Assembly (NCBI GenBank): GCA_002163155.1
Contig: MAAO01000006.1
Location: 1,240,001-1,304,000, forward strand
Source: Halobacteriovorax marinus
GTDB taxonomy: Bacteria; Bdellovibrionota; Bacteriovoracia; Bacteriovoracales; Bacteriovoracaceae
DNA: 64,000 nucleotides
Direction: 5' to 3'
Part shown: positions 1 to 8,061 of the stretch, one piece after another
Position numbering within the stretch: the stretch's first letter is position 1
Layout of the letters: every line of letters begins with the position of its first letter
The notes under the pieces: model-generated
Seen by the model: the letters and a program-made list of their open reading frames with translations, nothing else
The model's database searches: none
What the model was told of the DNA's origin: nothing
Made by a program: the position numbers and the translations under genes

Positions 1-563
1 GAGCGGGGACTAGCGAGCTAGAAAACTTCTTAATTTCTGAGATGGAAGAAATTATTGAGCGCAGATCTAATCTAAAAGAACGACTGAATATAAAAGACTC
101 ACTAGATGATGATAACCAGCATATTTACTATAGCGTTTGGTACTACGCGGCCATTCATATCATGCTCTCTATTCCAGAGTTTCAAAAAGCAAAGGCCATC
201 TCAGAGCACTTACGTTTGCCTCTAACACAAGTGCAAGAAGTGATCGAGTTTCTCTGTACAACAGGTCTCGCTATTGAGCGAGCAGGCTTCTATGAGATCG
301 GTAAGACACAAATTCATTTGAGTAAGGAGAGTATTCAAATTAGAAGACATCACACCAATTGGCGTAACCAGGCGATTGCTTCAATTGATAAGAATAAGGA
401 AGAAGATATGCACTACTCAAATGTTCTCTCAATGAGTGATGAAGATGTTCCAAGAATTAAGGAAATTTTAATTAAGAGTATTGAGGAGTGTCGCAAGGTG
501 ATTAGAGTCTCTAACGAAGAGAGACTCCAGGTCTTATCTCTTGATTTCTTTGGTATAAAGTAG
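1..563 (+). CDS. TIGR02147 family protein, C-terminal part
   Basis: The frame is open from base 3 to the stop at 563, so the gene starts before the window; the ATG at 42 is internal. The visible part has the pattern of the TIGR02147 family: a Ser-Val-Trp-Tyr-Tyr stretch, then a winged-helix-like segment (residues about 45-85 counted from the ATG at 42), then a long basic and acidic tail containing an RRHHTNWRNQA motif. The family is expanded in Bdellovibrio-like bacteria and Fibrobacter; a DNA-binding or regulatory role is likely but unproven. No operon partner is visible because the next gene is on the other strand. Confidence 0.8.
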   Translation, partial: AGTSELENFLISEMEEIIERRSNLKERLNIKDSLDDDNQHIYYSVWYYAAIHIMLSIPEFQKAKAISEHLRLPLTQVQEVIEFLCTTGLAIERAGFYEIGKTQIHLSKESIQIRRHHTNWRNQAIASIDKNKEEDMHYSNVLSMSDEDVPRIKEILIKSIEECRKVIRVSNEERLQVLSLDFFGIK

Positions 564-581
564 AACTAGACTCTACTCAGT

Positions 582-1301
582 CTAGTATTCACTTCCATGA
601 CAGCTTACTTGAATCGTTTGATCGAAACTAAAATTTCTAGAAACATTCTTCTTTGTTTTTAATCTCACTGTAAAGTTAGGCTTGCTAGCAGGTTGTTCAA
701 CTAATGCGCAGGCATTGTTCTTACACACGCTAAGAATGTTCTTAGCGCCACTGTTCTTAGTCGCTTTTAGGTGCTCGAGTGAAACTTTATAATCAGTTAA
801 ATCTAACCTTGGAATCGTTGGAACTGCATATCTCTGAGTAGTGTAGAAACTATTTCCCTCGATAACATATTTCTTCCAATCTCTAGCAGCTAGTGTCTTA
901 TCAAAGTGATTCGTATCTAAAGTAAAGTTTTGCTCTAAAAGAAAACTGAGAGACTTAGCACCATCAACAATAATCTTTGCTGAACATTCTAAATCTATCG
1001 ATGATGGGAAGTTGTTAGTCATGGTTCTAGTTCCATCTCCACCAATAACCACAATTCTACCACCAGAACTTTCAGAACCTAGAACGATCCTATAGAGATC
1101 TCCAAAATCTATTCCGAGTTCTGGAATATCAAATGAACTAGTGGGTCTATGATCTTCTATACAAGCAAGTTTAGCAGGGTAGAGGCGAACTAGCGCATCA
1201 CTACAAAGTGGTAAGTTTAATAGGTCATTATCACCTAGATCTAATGCTTGAACATTAGAAAAGAGTGCTGAAAATATGAGTGGAATAAGATATTTCTTCA
1301 T
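582..1301 (-). CDS. secreted protein of unknown function (239 aa)
   Basis: I do not recognise a family. The N-terminus is a clear Sec signal peptide (MKKYLIPLIFSALFSNVQA) with probable cleavage after residue 19. The mature part has six cysteines, so periplasmic disulfides are possible. A Gly-rich stretch at about residues 75-90 (SSGGRIVVIGGDGTRT) is followed by a mostly beta-like sequence. The start is supported by CGGAG six bases before the ATG. It is convergent with the TIGR02147 gene and stands alone on its strand. Confidence 0.7.
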   Translation of the reverse strand: MKKYLIPLIFSALFSNVQALDLGDNDLLNLPLCSDALVRLYPAKLACIEDHRPTSSFDIPELGIDFGDLYRIVLGSESSGGRIVVIGGDGTRTMTNNFPSSIDLECSAKIIVDGAKSLSFLLEQNFTLDTNHFDKTLAARDWKKYVIEGNSFYTTQRYAVPTIPRLDLTDYKVSLEHLKATKNSGAKNILSVCKNNACALVEQPASKPNFTVRLKTKKNVSRNFSFDQTIQVSCHGSEY

Positions 1302-1373
1302 TTAAGTCTCCGTTTACTGGAGTATATTTAACTCATTTTGTGATGGCCTACAAGCTTTTATGAGTGAACCTAT

Positions 1374-1397
1374 AAAAAAAGCCATCTCTAGGATGGC
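1374..1397 (-). terminator. rho-independent terminator after the 113-aa gene
   Basis: GCCATC at 1381-1386 pairs with GATGGC at 1392-1397 around a five-base loop. Read on the minus strand, the hairpin is followed by seven T residues (A run at 1374-1380). It sits 17 bases after the stop of the gene ending at 1415. Confidence 0.85.
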
Positions 1398-1414
1398 CTT
1401 ATATATTTGAATTT

Positions 1415-1756
1415 TTACTTATTTCTTTTTCTCTTGGGAAGAAAATCGTCGATCTCATCGATGAGGTACTTTATTCTTAGAGTGGTATCTTCTAAGTCTT
1501 TAAGTTGTCTATGAATGAGTAGAATCCTGTCTATTTGACCAAGCTTCTTCACCGCTGGTTGGCAGTCAAGCTCTTCCTCTTCCTCATCCTCAAACCCTAA
1601 GTTGATATCATCTTCATTTGGAAGATGAGAGAACTCATTGAGCAGATCTTCAAGAGGATCGGTAGGATCGTAAGCTCCACTTGATTCAACTGAGTAATTT
1701 TTTGCTGAGGGAAAAAGTACGAGGTTGTCGGTTTTTTCCTGTAAACTTTCTTTCAT
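1415..1756 (-). CDS. acidic protein of unknown function (113 aa)
   Basis: No family recognised. The protein has no signal peptide. The middle is strongly acidic (residues 35-65 include DEEEEEELD), and the C-terminal third (about 72-106) is a likely coiled-coil helix ending in a basic PKRKRNK tail. The start is supported by GGAAAG five bases before the ATG, and a good terminator follows. It could be a cytoplasmic adaptor or structural protein; nothing in the neighbourhood narrows this down. Confidence 0.65.
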   Translation of the reverse strand: MKESLQEKTDNLVLFPSAKNYSVESSGAYDPTDPLEDLLNEFSHLPNEDDINLGFEDEEEEELDCQPAVKKLGQIDRILLIHRQLKDLEDTTLRIKYLIDEIDDFLPKRKRNK

Positions 1757-2214
1757 TTGCTTTCCAATTTAAATATTCGATTAATATATTGCTATTTCTA
1801 TGCCATTTTTGTTTCATACTTTCAGTCACTTAGATCAGGATACTTCTTACTCAAGTGTCTACTTTTCTAAGCTGTAACAATTTTGATCACTTACATTCAA
1901 TTTTATTTATGTAAGTCTCTCTCTTGTTCTTTAATAAGTGTATAGGTAATAGGAATTTGGTTAAAGATGAATGAAAGTATTACAAAAGGAAGTGATGAAT
2001 ATCTAGACACTTTTCTCTCACTCTTTGAAGTCGCAAGTATAGTGGTCGATTTGGCGACTTGAGTGAAATAGAATCCATATTAGTATTATTCATTAATTCT
2101 CTGTAACTCTTCGTTAATATGAATTTCTTAAGGGCCTTATAGAAACTTAATCTTTAGGTTCGTTTAAGTTTGAGAAAATAGAATCTCAATATTAACTTAA
2201 ACAAAGAGATCTTC
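1757..2214. other. 458-base intergenic region with two inverted repeats
   Basis: No convincing gene is present. Two inverted repeats stand out: AAGTCGC 2028-2034 with GCGACTT 2054-2060, and a longer hairpin at 2162-2202 directly before the receiver gene (listed separately). A 31-codon frame starting at 1967 has no well-placed ribosome binding site. Confidence 0.5.
2162..2202 (+). promoter_or_regulatory. 5' leader hairpin before the receiver gene
   Basis: GTTTAAGTT (2162-2170) pairs perfectly with AACTTAAAC (2194-2202). An inner TGAGA (2171-2175) pairs with TCTCA (2184-2188). The result is a 14-bp stem with a five-base bulge and an eight-base loop. It ends 12 bases before the ATG at 2215, next to the purine-rich AAAGAGA that is the only candidate ribosome binding site. 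A role in mRNA stability or translation is inferred from position. Confidence 0.5.
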
Positions 2215-2640
2215 ATGGGTGGCACGTTAGCGAAGCAAAGTCTCAAGATACTATTAGTCGATGATGATATGGGAATAGTCGATGTGATTCAAGCATCACT
2301 AGAAGATGCTGGTCATAGTGTAGTTGTGGCGAATGATGGTGTGGAAGCATCCTTAAAGTTAAAGAACCAAAACTTTGATTTTCTTATTACGGATTTAAAT
2401 CTGCCTAAGAAAGATGGAGTTAAATTGGTGAACGAATTAATGGGAGTGGTTAAAATTCCTATTCTTATGATTACTGGTGAACTCTCTAATTTTGAGATTC
2501 GCTTAAAAAATCTTAAAAATGTTATGCTCTTACCCAAACCTTTTAACCCTGTCATAGTTCCAGTACTTGTTAATAAAATCTTTAAATCTTTTTCAATTGA
2601 AAGAGAAAAAGCTCGAGTAAAGAAATTGATGACCGCCTAG
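2215..2640 (+). CDS. stand-alone response regulator receiver protein
   Basis: A CheY-like receiver domain fills almost the whole protein (residues 10-125) with no output domain. The acidic pocket is D16-D18, the expected phosphorylated residue is D60 in LITDLNLP, the switch residue is T87 in MITGEL, and the conserved lysine is K108 in LPKPF. It should take phosphate from a histidine kinase and act by protein contact. The receiver at 12576 shares the unusual Gly-Glu-Leu after the switch residue, so the two may be paralogues. No kinase gene is adjacent; the leader holds a strong hairpin. Confidence 0.9.
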   Translation: MGGTLAKQSLKILLVDDDMGIVDVIQASLEDAGHSVVVANDGVEASLKLKNQNFDFLITDLNLPKKDGVKLVNELMGVVKIPILMITGELSNFEIRLKNLKNVMLLPKPFNPVIVPVLVNKIFKSFSIEREKARVKKLMTA

Positions 2641-2753
2641 TCTCCGAGAGTTTTAGTTAGACTCTGTGTCTAAGTGACTTAATTTCAAATTCTTTACTAA
2701 TTCTACAAACATGGAATAGAATTCTTCTATATTTTAATCCATGGAGTTGAATA

Positions 2754-3584
2754 ATGAAGAAGTTACTACCTATTATTTGCGTACTACTCGCAAGTTGTGC
2801 AGGAATGAATGAAACAAAAAAGCAAACGAAACTCTACGTCTTTGAATGTGGAAAAATTACGGTAAAAGATATTTCTCTTTTCTCTCCAGGAGTAGATAAG
2901 GGCGTTGAAAAGAAGTTAACTAATAGTTGTTATTTAATTAAACACGCTTTGGGAACTCTAGTCTGGGACACAGGCCTACCTGATGGTCTAGTGAAAAATA
3001 AAAAGGGTCTCACTAAAGGAGCCTTTCACTTAAAGAAGATGAGAACACTCACTTCTCAATTAAAAGAAATTGGAGTTGAGCCCAGCTCTGTTGATTATGT
3101 GGCCTTCTCTCATTTTCACTTTGATCACACAGGAAATGCTAACCTGTTTAAGAATTCAAAACTCATTATTCAAGAAGTAGAATTTAATGCGGCCTTTGGA
3201 AAAGATGCTGCAAAGATGGGCTTTAAACCAAAGTCTTATAATAAGTTAAATCAAGCAACGGCGATAAAAGTAAATGGTGATCACGATGTCTTTGGTGACG
3301 GTCAGGTCATTATAAAGTCTGCCCCTGGTCACACTATTGGTCATCAAGTCCTCTTTATTGATCTTTATAAGAAGGGACCCATTGTTCTCTCTGGGGATCT
3401 CTATCACTTCACTAAAAATAGAAAGAATAGGAGAGTGCCTTCTTTTAATTACAACAAGAAACAAACTTTGCACACAATGGATCTCATCGAAAATTTTGTG
3501 AACAATACCGGAGCTGAATTTTGGATTCAACATGATCTAGAGTTTAACCAAACAATCAAACATTCTCCAAAGTTCTACCAATAA
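2754..3584 (+). CDS. lipoprotein metallo-beta-lactamase-fold hydrolase (AHL-lactonase-like)
   Basis: The N-terminus is a lipoprotein signal with lipobox LASC and lipidated Cys15, so the enzyme should be membrane anchored outside the cytoplasm. The zinc motif HFHFDH is at residues 120-125, followed by a later APGHT histidine, an LSGDLYH aspartate and a WIQHD histidine, the order seen in the N-acyl-homoserine-lactone lactonase branch of the superfamily. Length (276 aa, about 255 mature) fits. The true substrate cannot be read from sequence; lactone, ester or other hydrolase activity is possible. It is monocistronic, with a stem-loop directly after the stop. Confidence 0.8.
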   Translation: MKKLLPIICVLLASCAGMNETKKQTKLYVFECGKITVKDISLFSPGVDKGVEKKLTNSCYLIKHALGTLVWDTGLPDGLVKNKKGLTKGAFHLKKMRTLTSQLKEIGVEPSSVDYVAFSHFHFDHTGNANLFKNSKLIIQEVEFNAAFGKDAAKMGFKPKSYNKLNQATAIKVNGDHDVFGDGQVIIKSAPGHTIGHQVLFIDLYKKGPIVLSGDLYHFTKNRKNRRVPSFNYNKKQTLHTMDLIENFVNNTGAEFWIQHDLEFNQTIKHSPKFYQ

Positions 3585-3592
3585 AAACCATC

Positions 3593-3633
3593 TTTTCTAA
3601 TGGGGTATTCACTTTGAATAGCTCATTAGAAAA
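3593..3633 (+). other. stem-loop after the lactonase-like gene
   Basis: TTTTCTAATG (3593-3602) pairs perfectly with CATTAGAAAA (3624-3633), and an inner TATTC (3606-3610) pairs with GAATA (3616-3620). It starts nine bases after the stop at 3584. There is no clean T run behind it, so it may be a weak terminator or a 3'-end stabiliser. Confidence 0.5.
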
Positions 3634-3713
3634 TTCTTCCTCCTAGAAATTTTTAACCACTCATTAGATGATTAGGAGTATCTTAAATTTTTTTTAAGAT
3701 GTGAGGATGAGTT

Positions 3714-3929
3714 ATGAGTGAAAAACCAGCTTGCTTAAAATGTGTTCATTACAAGGCTTCATGGGACCCCAATAATCCTAGGTCTTGCCAACTCTATGGT
3801 TTCACTTCAAAATTCCTTCCTTCTCAGGTTGTTAAACGAGAAACAGGTTCAGAGTGCCAAGGTTATAAAATGAAGAAGCACTTTGAAAAAAAGAGTGAAC
3901 TTGATCTCAATGACCCCAGTCTGTGGTAA
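3714..3929 (+). CDS. small four-cysteine protein (71 aa)
   Basis: The sequence follows a widespread short-protein pattern: CxxCxHY near the N-terminus, then CQLYGFTSKFLPS, then SECQGYKMK. The cysteines (residues 8, 11, 26 and 49) suggest a bound zinc or iron-sulfur centre. I recall similar proteins carrying a uracil-DNA glycosylase label, but at 71 residues this is not a glycosylase fold. The start is the ATG after TGAGGATGAGTT. Its function is unknown and it has no obvious operon partner. Confidence 0.75.
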   Translation: MSEKPACLKCVHYKASWDPNNPRSCQLYGFTSKFLPSQVVKRETGSECQGYKMKKHFEKKSELDLNDPSLW

Positions 3930-4075
3930 TTTTAAATTAATAAAAATTAAGCTTTAACTACCTATCTATTTGAAACTATGTTGTTGACGCGTATTGTCGG
4001 ACATTTTTTCTGACTACTTACCTAACTTTAAATTTTGTAGAATAAACGTAGAGGCCCATTGCTCCAGGAGGCACT

Positions 4076-5320
4076 ATGAGTTTATTCCAATCCCTAAATA
4101 TGACAACGAATACTACTAATAATCTTAGTAAGAAGATGGAAATCGTTGGGGACAATATAAATAATGCAGGAACGACTGGTTTTAAAGGTAATAGGGCCGA
4201 GTTCTCCGAAGTGCTTGCAAATCAAAGTATGGGCGCCGACGGTGGCAATCAAATGGGTGCTGGTGCAATGTATGATAAGTCCACAAGGGACCTTGCTCAG
4301 GGGACACTTAGAAGTTCTGACAATGCCACTGATTTGGCGATTGATGGAGCTGGACACTTTGTAGTAGAGGCACCATTTGGACGTGCTTATAGCCGAGACG
4401 GATCTTTTCATTTTGATAGAGAAGGTTTTCTAGTTAATAGTGATGGACACAAGGTTCTTGGTTTTCTTGGAGAGGAAGGTAAAGAATCTAATGCTGTAGC
4501 TCCTTTGCAAATTTCAAAAGGTGATATGCCGGCGAAGGCCACGACCAACGTTAATATGAATATGAATCTCGATGCGAGAGCTGACGTTAAAGTTTTTAAT
4601 CCACTAGAGCCTGATGATACAAGTAGTTTTCACCGTTCTGTAACAGTTTTAAATAATAAGGGTGAGCAACAAAGCGTTGATGTTTACTTTACTAAAACTG
4701 CTGCCGGTGTTTGGAATTATAATGCAATGGCCGCAGGTAAAGATCTTGATCCTCAAATAGAGGGCAAGCAATTACTTGGTACTGGTGTTGTCACTTTTGA
4801 TGCTTTGGGTGTCATGGCCAATGATTCAGGCCTAGAGGCAACCGGAGTTTTTAAAGAAACTGGCGCACAAACTTTTAATATATCACTTACAAATAATGAT
4901 GAAAAAACCACTCAGTATGGAACCGATTCAGCAGTTCATAAGAACACAAGAGATGGTCATGAAGAAGGTGGTGTTGCCGGACTTGGTTTTGATCAAGGTG
5001 GTTCACTCACTCTTAGATATACGAATGGAAAATCTGTTCAACTTGGAAAAGTTGCCGTGGGAAAATTTCCTAGTGAACAAGGTCTTAGAAAAGTAGGACA
5101 AAACCTCTATGTCGGAAATGCTAGTTCTGGACAAGTCTCTCTAGGGCAAAGTGGATTAGATGGACGTGGAGATATCTTAAATAGTTCTTTAGAGGAATCA
5201 AACGTCGATATTACTGATAACTTTGTGAATCTCATGACCACTCAAAAGAGTTTCTCAGCAAATGCCCAGGCCATGACCGCCATTGATAGTCTTTTGCAAA
5301 ATGTGATTGGCCTAAGATAG
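4076..5320 (+). CDS. flgE: flagellar hook protein FlgE
   Basis: The protein is a subunit of the flagellar hook or a closely related axial protein. The N-terminal rod motif (MSLFQSLNMTTNTTNNLSKK followed by VGDNINNAGTTGFKGNRAEF) and the C-terminal LEESNVDITDNFVNLMTTQKS helix are both intact, as in FlgE/FlgF/FlgG. The length of 414 aa and the large middle domain favour FlgE over FlgF or FlgG (about 250 aa). The start is fixed by AGGAGG six bases upstream of the ATG. No other flagellar gene is next to it, so it may be an isolated or duplicate copy. Confidence 0.88.
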   Translation: MSLFQSLNMTTNTTNNLSKKMEIVGDNINNAGTTGFKGNRAEFSEVLANQSMGADGGNQMGAGAMYDKSTRDLAQGTLRSSDNATDLAIDGAGHFVVEAPFGRAYSRDGSFHFDREGFLVNSDGHKVLGFLGEEGKESNAVAPLQISKGDMPAKATTNVNMNMNLDARADVKVFNPLEPDDTSSFHRSVTVLNNKGEQQSVDVYFTKTAAGVWNYNAMAAGKDLDPQIEGKQLLGTGVVTFDALGVMANDSGLEATGVFKETGAQTFNISLTNNDEKTTQYGTDSAVHKNTRDGHEEGGVAGLGFDQGGSLTLRYTNGKSVQLGKVAVGKFPSEQGLRKVGQNLYVGNASSGQVSLGQSGLDGRGDILNSSLEESNVDITDNFVNLMTTQKSFSANAQAMTAIDSLLQNVIGLR

Positions 5321-5383
5321 TTTTAGTTTTCTTTAACAATTTATGCACATTTCTTGGTTATTATAAATTCAAGGAGAAAGTGC

Positions 5384-5674
5384 ATGGGCCTTCGGAATCT
5401 AAATATGACCTCAGTTGCCCCTCTTTTTGGCTACCCAAAAGGAGTTGTGAGAACGCGAACCTTATTTGAAAAAAGTCGGCTTGTTGAAGGTAACCTATGG
5501 GTTATGGAAGAGCAGGAATGTGCTCGAACTCTCTTTGAGAAAGCTTCGAGCATAAAGAAGGTTTTTATTATCACTTGGGATATTACCACGCTTTGCCTTT
5601 TTCTCATTCCTGAATTTATTAGAAAATGCTCTAGCTCTCTAGCGTTGAGTGATTCAAAGTCGCTAAAAAAGTGA
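5384..5674 (+). CDS. protein of unknown function with an RTLFEK repeat (96 aa)
   Basis: Not recognised. The start is chosen at 5384 because AAGGAGA lies seven bases upstream; the frame extends further 5' without a ribosome site. The protein repeats RTLFEK (before SRLVEG and again before ASSIKK) about 30 residues apart and ends with a hydrophobic stretch (VFIITWDITTLCLFLIP). Its last 44 bases overlap the 3' end of the convergent XRE gene. The good ribosome site argues for a real gene, but the composition and overlap leave doubt. Confidence 0.5.
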   Translation: MGLRNLNMTSVAPLFGYPKGVVRTRTLFEKSRLVEGNLWVMEEQECARTLFEKASSIKKVFIITWDITTLCLFLIPEFIRKCSSSLALSDSKSLKK

Positions 5675-6482
5675 TAAGCTCATCTGATTTCTCCACTGAA
5701 ATTTTTAAAGAACTTTCATTATCCATTTTAGAAAAACTTTCGAGGTAAGCTTTCTTGAAAGGGATGAGTATGTCTTCAATTTCATTGCTGTGATTTTTGC
5801 TAATATCAGACGCTTCCATCGTAAACTTGATAAAGTGAGATTCTTTTTCAACTATCTTGTACTTATAAGCATTTTGATAGAAATGAGAATTTTCAATGTA
5901 GCTCTTTAAGAGATTAATGCCTGTATTCTTCTTCTTATAATCTTCTGCGTGAACACCGTGATGTTCATCTACCTTGGCAAAACCACCGATACGTCTATAA
6001 AGCTCATCTCCTAATTGATCAGGATAGAAGTGTTTTAAAAGATCAGTGGCAAAACTAAAGTTGATTTTATTATTAAGATCAAAGAAGAAAAAATCTACGA
6101 TACCAATAGTATTAAGATAACTCCTTACTTGCTCAGCACCTTTTTCTTTACTCACAAATTCAAGAATCGGAATAATCTCTTTAACTGAAGAGTGGGCATG
6201 ATTAAAATAGTGCTTGGGTAATTTGAAAGTATTCTTTTCGTTCTCTCTAGTGGGTTTGACTCCTCGGTCAATGAGACCACTCCAGACTGATTCACTAGGA
6301 ATGTCTAAGAGTTTACTTAGGAGGAACCAGTGTTTGGCCGAAACCGAACATTGACCCGATTCAATTTTTGAGAGGGTTCCTTGAGTGATTCCCGTTTCTT
6401 TTGAAATAAAAGATTGGGTGTAGCCTTTTCTTTTTCTGGACGCAAAGATAAGCTTTGCGAGCCTTTGTTCATCAATTTTCAT
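5631..6482 (-). CDS. XRE-family transcriptional regulator with unknown C-terminal domain
   Basis: Residues 7-65 form a Cro/C1-type helix-turn-helix (LAKLIFASRKRKGYTQ, then ETGITQGTLSKIESGQ). The remaining 210 residues form a domain I cannot name; it may bind a ligand, and its KHFYPDQLGDELYRRIGGFA segment resembles helical sensory domains only loosely. The gene is divergent from sufE-hemB. A perfect palindrome at 6514-6531 lies 32 bases upstream of its start, suggesting autoregulation and possibly control of sufE. There is no clear ribosome binding site before the ATG. Confidence 0.85.
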   Translation of the reverse strand: MKIDEQRLAKLIFASRKRKGYTQSFISKETGITQGTLSKIESGQCSVSAKHWFLLSKLLDIPSESVWSGLIDRGVKPTRENEKNTFKLPKHYFNHAHSSVKEIIPILEFVSKEKGAEQVRSYLNTIGIVDFFFFDLNNKINFSFATDLLKHFYPDQLGDELYRRIGGFAKVDEHHGVHAEDYKKKNTGINLLKSYIENSHFYQNAYKYKIVEKESHFIKFTMEASDISKNHSNEIEDILIPFKKAYLESFSKMDNESSLKISVEKSDELITFLATLNHSTLES

Positions 6483-6513
6483 TTGCAGCGCTTGTTATGG
6501 GTGTTGTTATAAT

Positions 6514-6531
6514 ATAGGTCAAATGACCTAT
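6514..6531. promoter_or_regulatory. 18-bp palindromic operator candidate
   Basis: ATAGGTCA (6514-6521) and TGACCTAT (6524-6531) are perfect inverted arms separated by AA. The site overlaps the expected promoter of the XRE gene, whose start is at 6482 on the minus strand. A helix-turn-helix dimer is the natural ligand. The identity of the bound protein is inference. Confidence 0.65.
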
Positions 6532-6565
6532 TAAATTAAATATATATTAATTTCCAATAAAATCA

Positions 6566-6580
6566 ATGTCATTTAGACAT
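6566..6580. promoter_or_regulatory. second, weaker operator-like site
   Basis: ATGTC (6566-6570) and GACAT (6576-6580) are inverted around ATTTA. It shares the core GTCATTT-GAC with the minus-strand reading of the palindrome at 6514-6531, with one extra base between the halves. It lies on the sufE side of the divergent intergenic region. Confidence 0.4.
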
Positions 6581-6635
6581 ATTAGGCTCACTTTGCTAAA
6601 AGAATTTGTTAAATAAGGTATAATTAAGGACATAT

Positions 6636-7073
6636 ATGAATAATATAGAGCATAGAGTCAATTCACTGATTGAAGAATTCGCTCAGTTTTCAGACTGGGA
6701 AGACAGATATAAGAGCATTATCGACATGGGAAAGGACCTACCAGCTTTTCCTGAAGTTCATCGCTTAGAAGAAAATAAAGTCAAAGGCTGTCAGAGCCAA
6801 GTATGGATTGTGGCCGACCTTAAAGATGGGCGAGTTCACTTTGATGCGGATAGTGATGCTTCTATTGTTAAAGGAATCATTGCCTTACTTTTAAATATTT
6901 ATTCTGGTTCTACTCCAGAAGAAATCCTCTCTACGAAACCTGAATTCTTAGAGAAAATAGGTCTTAGGCAGCATTTGTCTATGAGCCGTGCCAACGGTCT
7001 TAGTTCAATGGTTAAGCAAATATCTATTTATGCCTTGGCCTATCAAGCAAAAATCAAAATGGGATTGGCGTAA
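6636..7073 (+). CDS. sufE: SufE-family cysteine desulfuration protein
   Basis: SufE accepts persulfide sulfur from the SufS desulfurase for iron-sulfur cluster assembly. The family pattern is clear: DMGKDLPAFP, then VKGCQSQVW with the sulfur-accepting Cys52, then a DADSDASIVKGIIALLL helix and a C-terminal GLSSMVKQI motif. The length of 145 aa is typical. The ATG follows AAGGA. The stop overlaps the first hemB ATG by one base, so the two genes should be cotranslated. sufS and sufBCD are not in this window. Confidence 0.92.
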   Translation: MNNIEHRVNSLIEEFAQFSDWEDRYKSIIDMGKDLPAFPEVHRLEENKVKGCQSQVWIVADLKDGRVHFDADSDASIVKGIIALLLNIYSGSTPEEILSTKPEFLEKIGLRQHLSMSRANGLSSMVKQISIYALAYQAKIKMGLA

Positions 7074-8053
7074 TGATGACCTATAGACCGCGCAGAAATC
7101 GCAAGAATGCGGCCACAAGAAATCTAGTTAGAGAGAATACTTTAACAGTGAATGATTTAATTGCTCCTCTCTTTGTCATTGAAGGGGAGAATTTAAGTAT
7201 TCCCGTGGACTCAATGCCTGGTCAGTCGAGATTTTCCATTGATCTATTAGTTAAGGAAGTTAAGGAACTTGCAGGGTTAGGAATTCCTTGTGTTTCGCTA
7301 TTTCCAGCTCTAGATGATTCGCTTAAGAACCCAACAGCTACAGAGTCTTATAATGACAATGGGTTGTTTCAAAGGGCGATTAGAGCGGTTAAAGCGGCCT
7401 GTCCCGAAGTTCTGATCATGACTGATGTAGCAATGGACCCTTACTCAAGTGATGGGCATGACGGCCTAGTGGACGCCACAACTGGTGAAATTAAAAATGA
7501 TGAGACTTTAGAAATACTAGCTCAAATGGCCATTTCTCAGGCCAAGGCCGGAAGTGATATTATCGGTCCTTCAGATATGATGGATGGGAGAATTGGTTAT
7601 ATTCGCGATGCTCTCGACGAAGAGGGATTTAGCAAGACTTCAATCATGTCTTATACAGCTAAGTACGCCTCTGCGTTCTACGGTCCTTTTAGAGACGCCC
7701 TAGATTCAGCACCAAAGAGTGGCGATAAACTCTCTTATCAAATGGATTACGCCAATAAGCGTGAAGCCATTAGAGAAACTATTTTAGACGAGCAAGAAGG
7801 GGCCGATATCTTAATGGTAAAACCTGGTCTTTGTTATCTTGATGTCATTAGTGAAATGAGAAATCAAACGACACTTCCCATTGCTGCTTATAACGTGAGT
7901 GGTGAGTACGCCATGGTTAAGGCCGCTGCTGAGAAAGGTTGGATTGATGGTGAGAAAATCATGATGGAAATGTTGATGGCCTTTAAGCGCGCCGGCTGCA
8001 ATATGATTCTGACTTACTTTGCCAAAGACGCGGCAAAATTATTGGCTAAATAG
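7073..8053 (+). CDS. hemB: delta-aminolevulinic acid dehydratase (porphobilinogen synthase)
   Basis: HemB condenses two 5-aminolevulinate molecules to porphobilinogen in heme synthesis. The Schiff-base lysines are K250 (ILMVKPG) and K197 (YTAKYASAFYGPFR). The metal loop reads DVAMDPYSSDGHDG (D118, D122, D130) instead of the three-cysteine zinc loop, which marks the magnesium-type enzyme. The start overlaps the sufE stop (TAATG); a second in-frame ATG follows three bases later. At 326 aa it is full length. Confidence 0.96.
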   Translation: MMTYRPRRNRKNAATRNLVRENTLTVNDLIAPLFVIEGENLSIPVDSMPGQSRFSIDLLVKEVKELAGLGIPCVSLFPALDDSLKNPTATESYNDNGLFQRAIRAVKAACPEVLIMTDVAMDPYSSDGHDGLVDATTGEIKNDETLEILAQMAISQAKAGSDIIGPSDMMDGRIGYIRDALDEEGFSKTSIMSYTAKYASAFYGPFRDALDSAPKSGDKLSYQMDYANKREAIRETILDEQEGADILMVKPGLCYLDVISEMRNQTTLPIAAYNVSGEYAMVKAAAEKGWIDGEKIMMEMLMAFKRAGCNMILTYFAKDAAKLLAK

Positions 8054-8061
8054 GGAAGTCC

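Noticed and set aside
1967-2062. 31-codon frame in the intergenic region
   Set aside because: It has no properly spaced ribosome site and no recognisable features.
3996-4014. Hairpin GTCGGA...TCTGAC before flgE
   Set aside because: The T run is in the loop rather than after the stem and the stem is six pairs with one G-U, so it is not a terminator.
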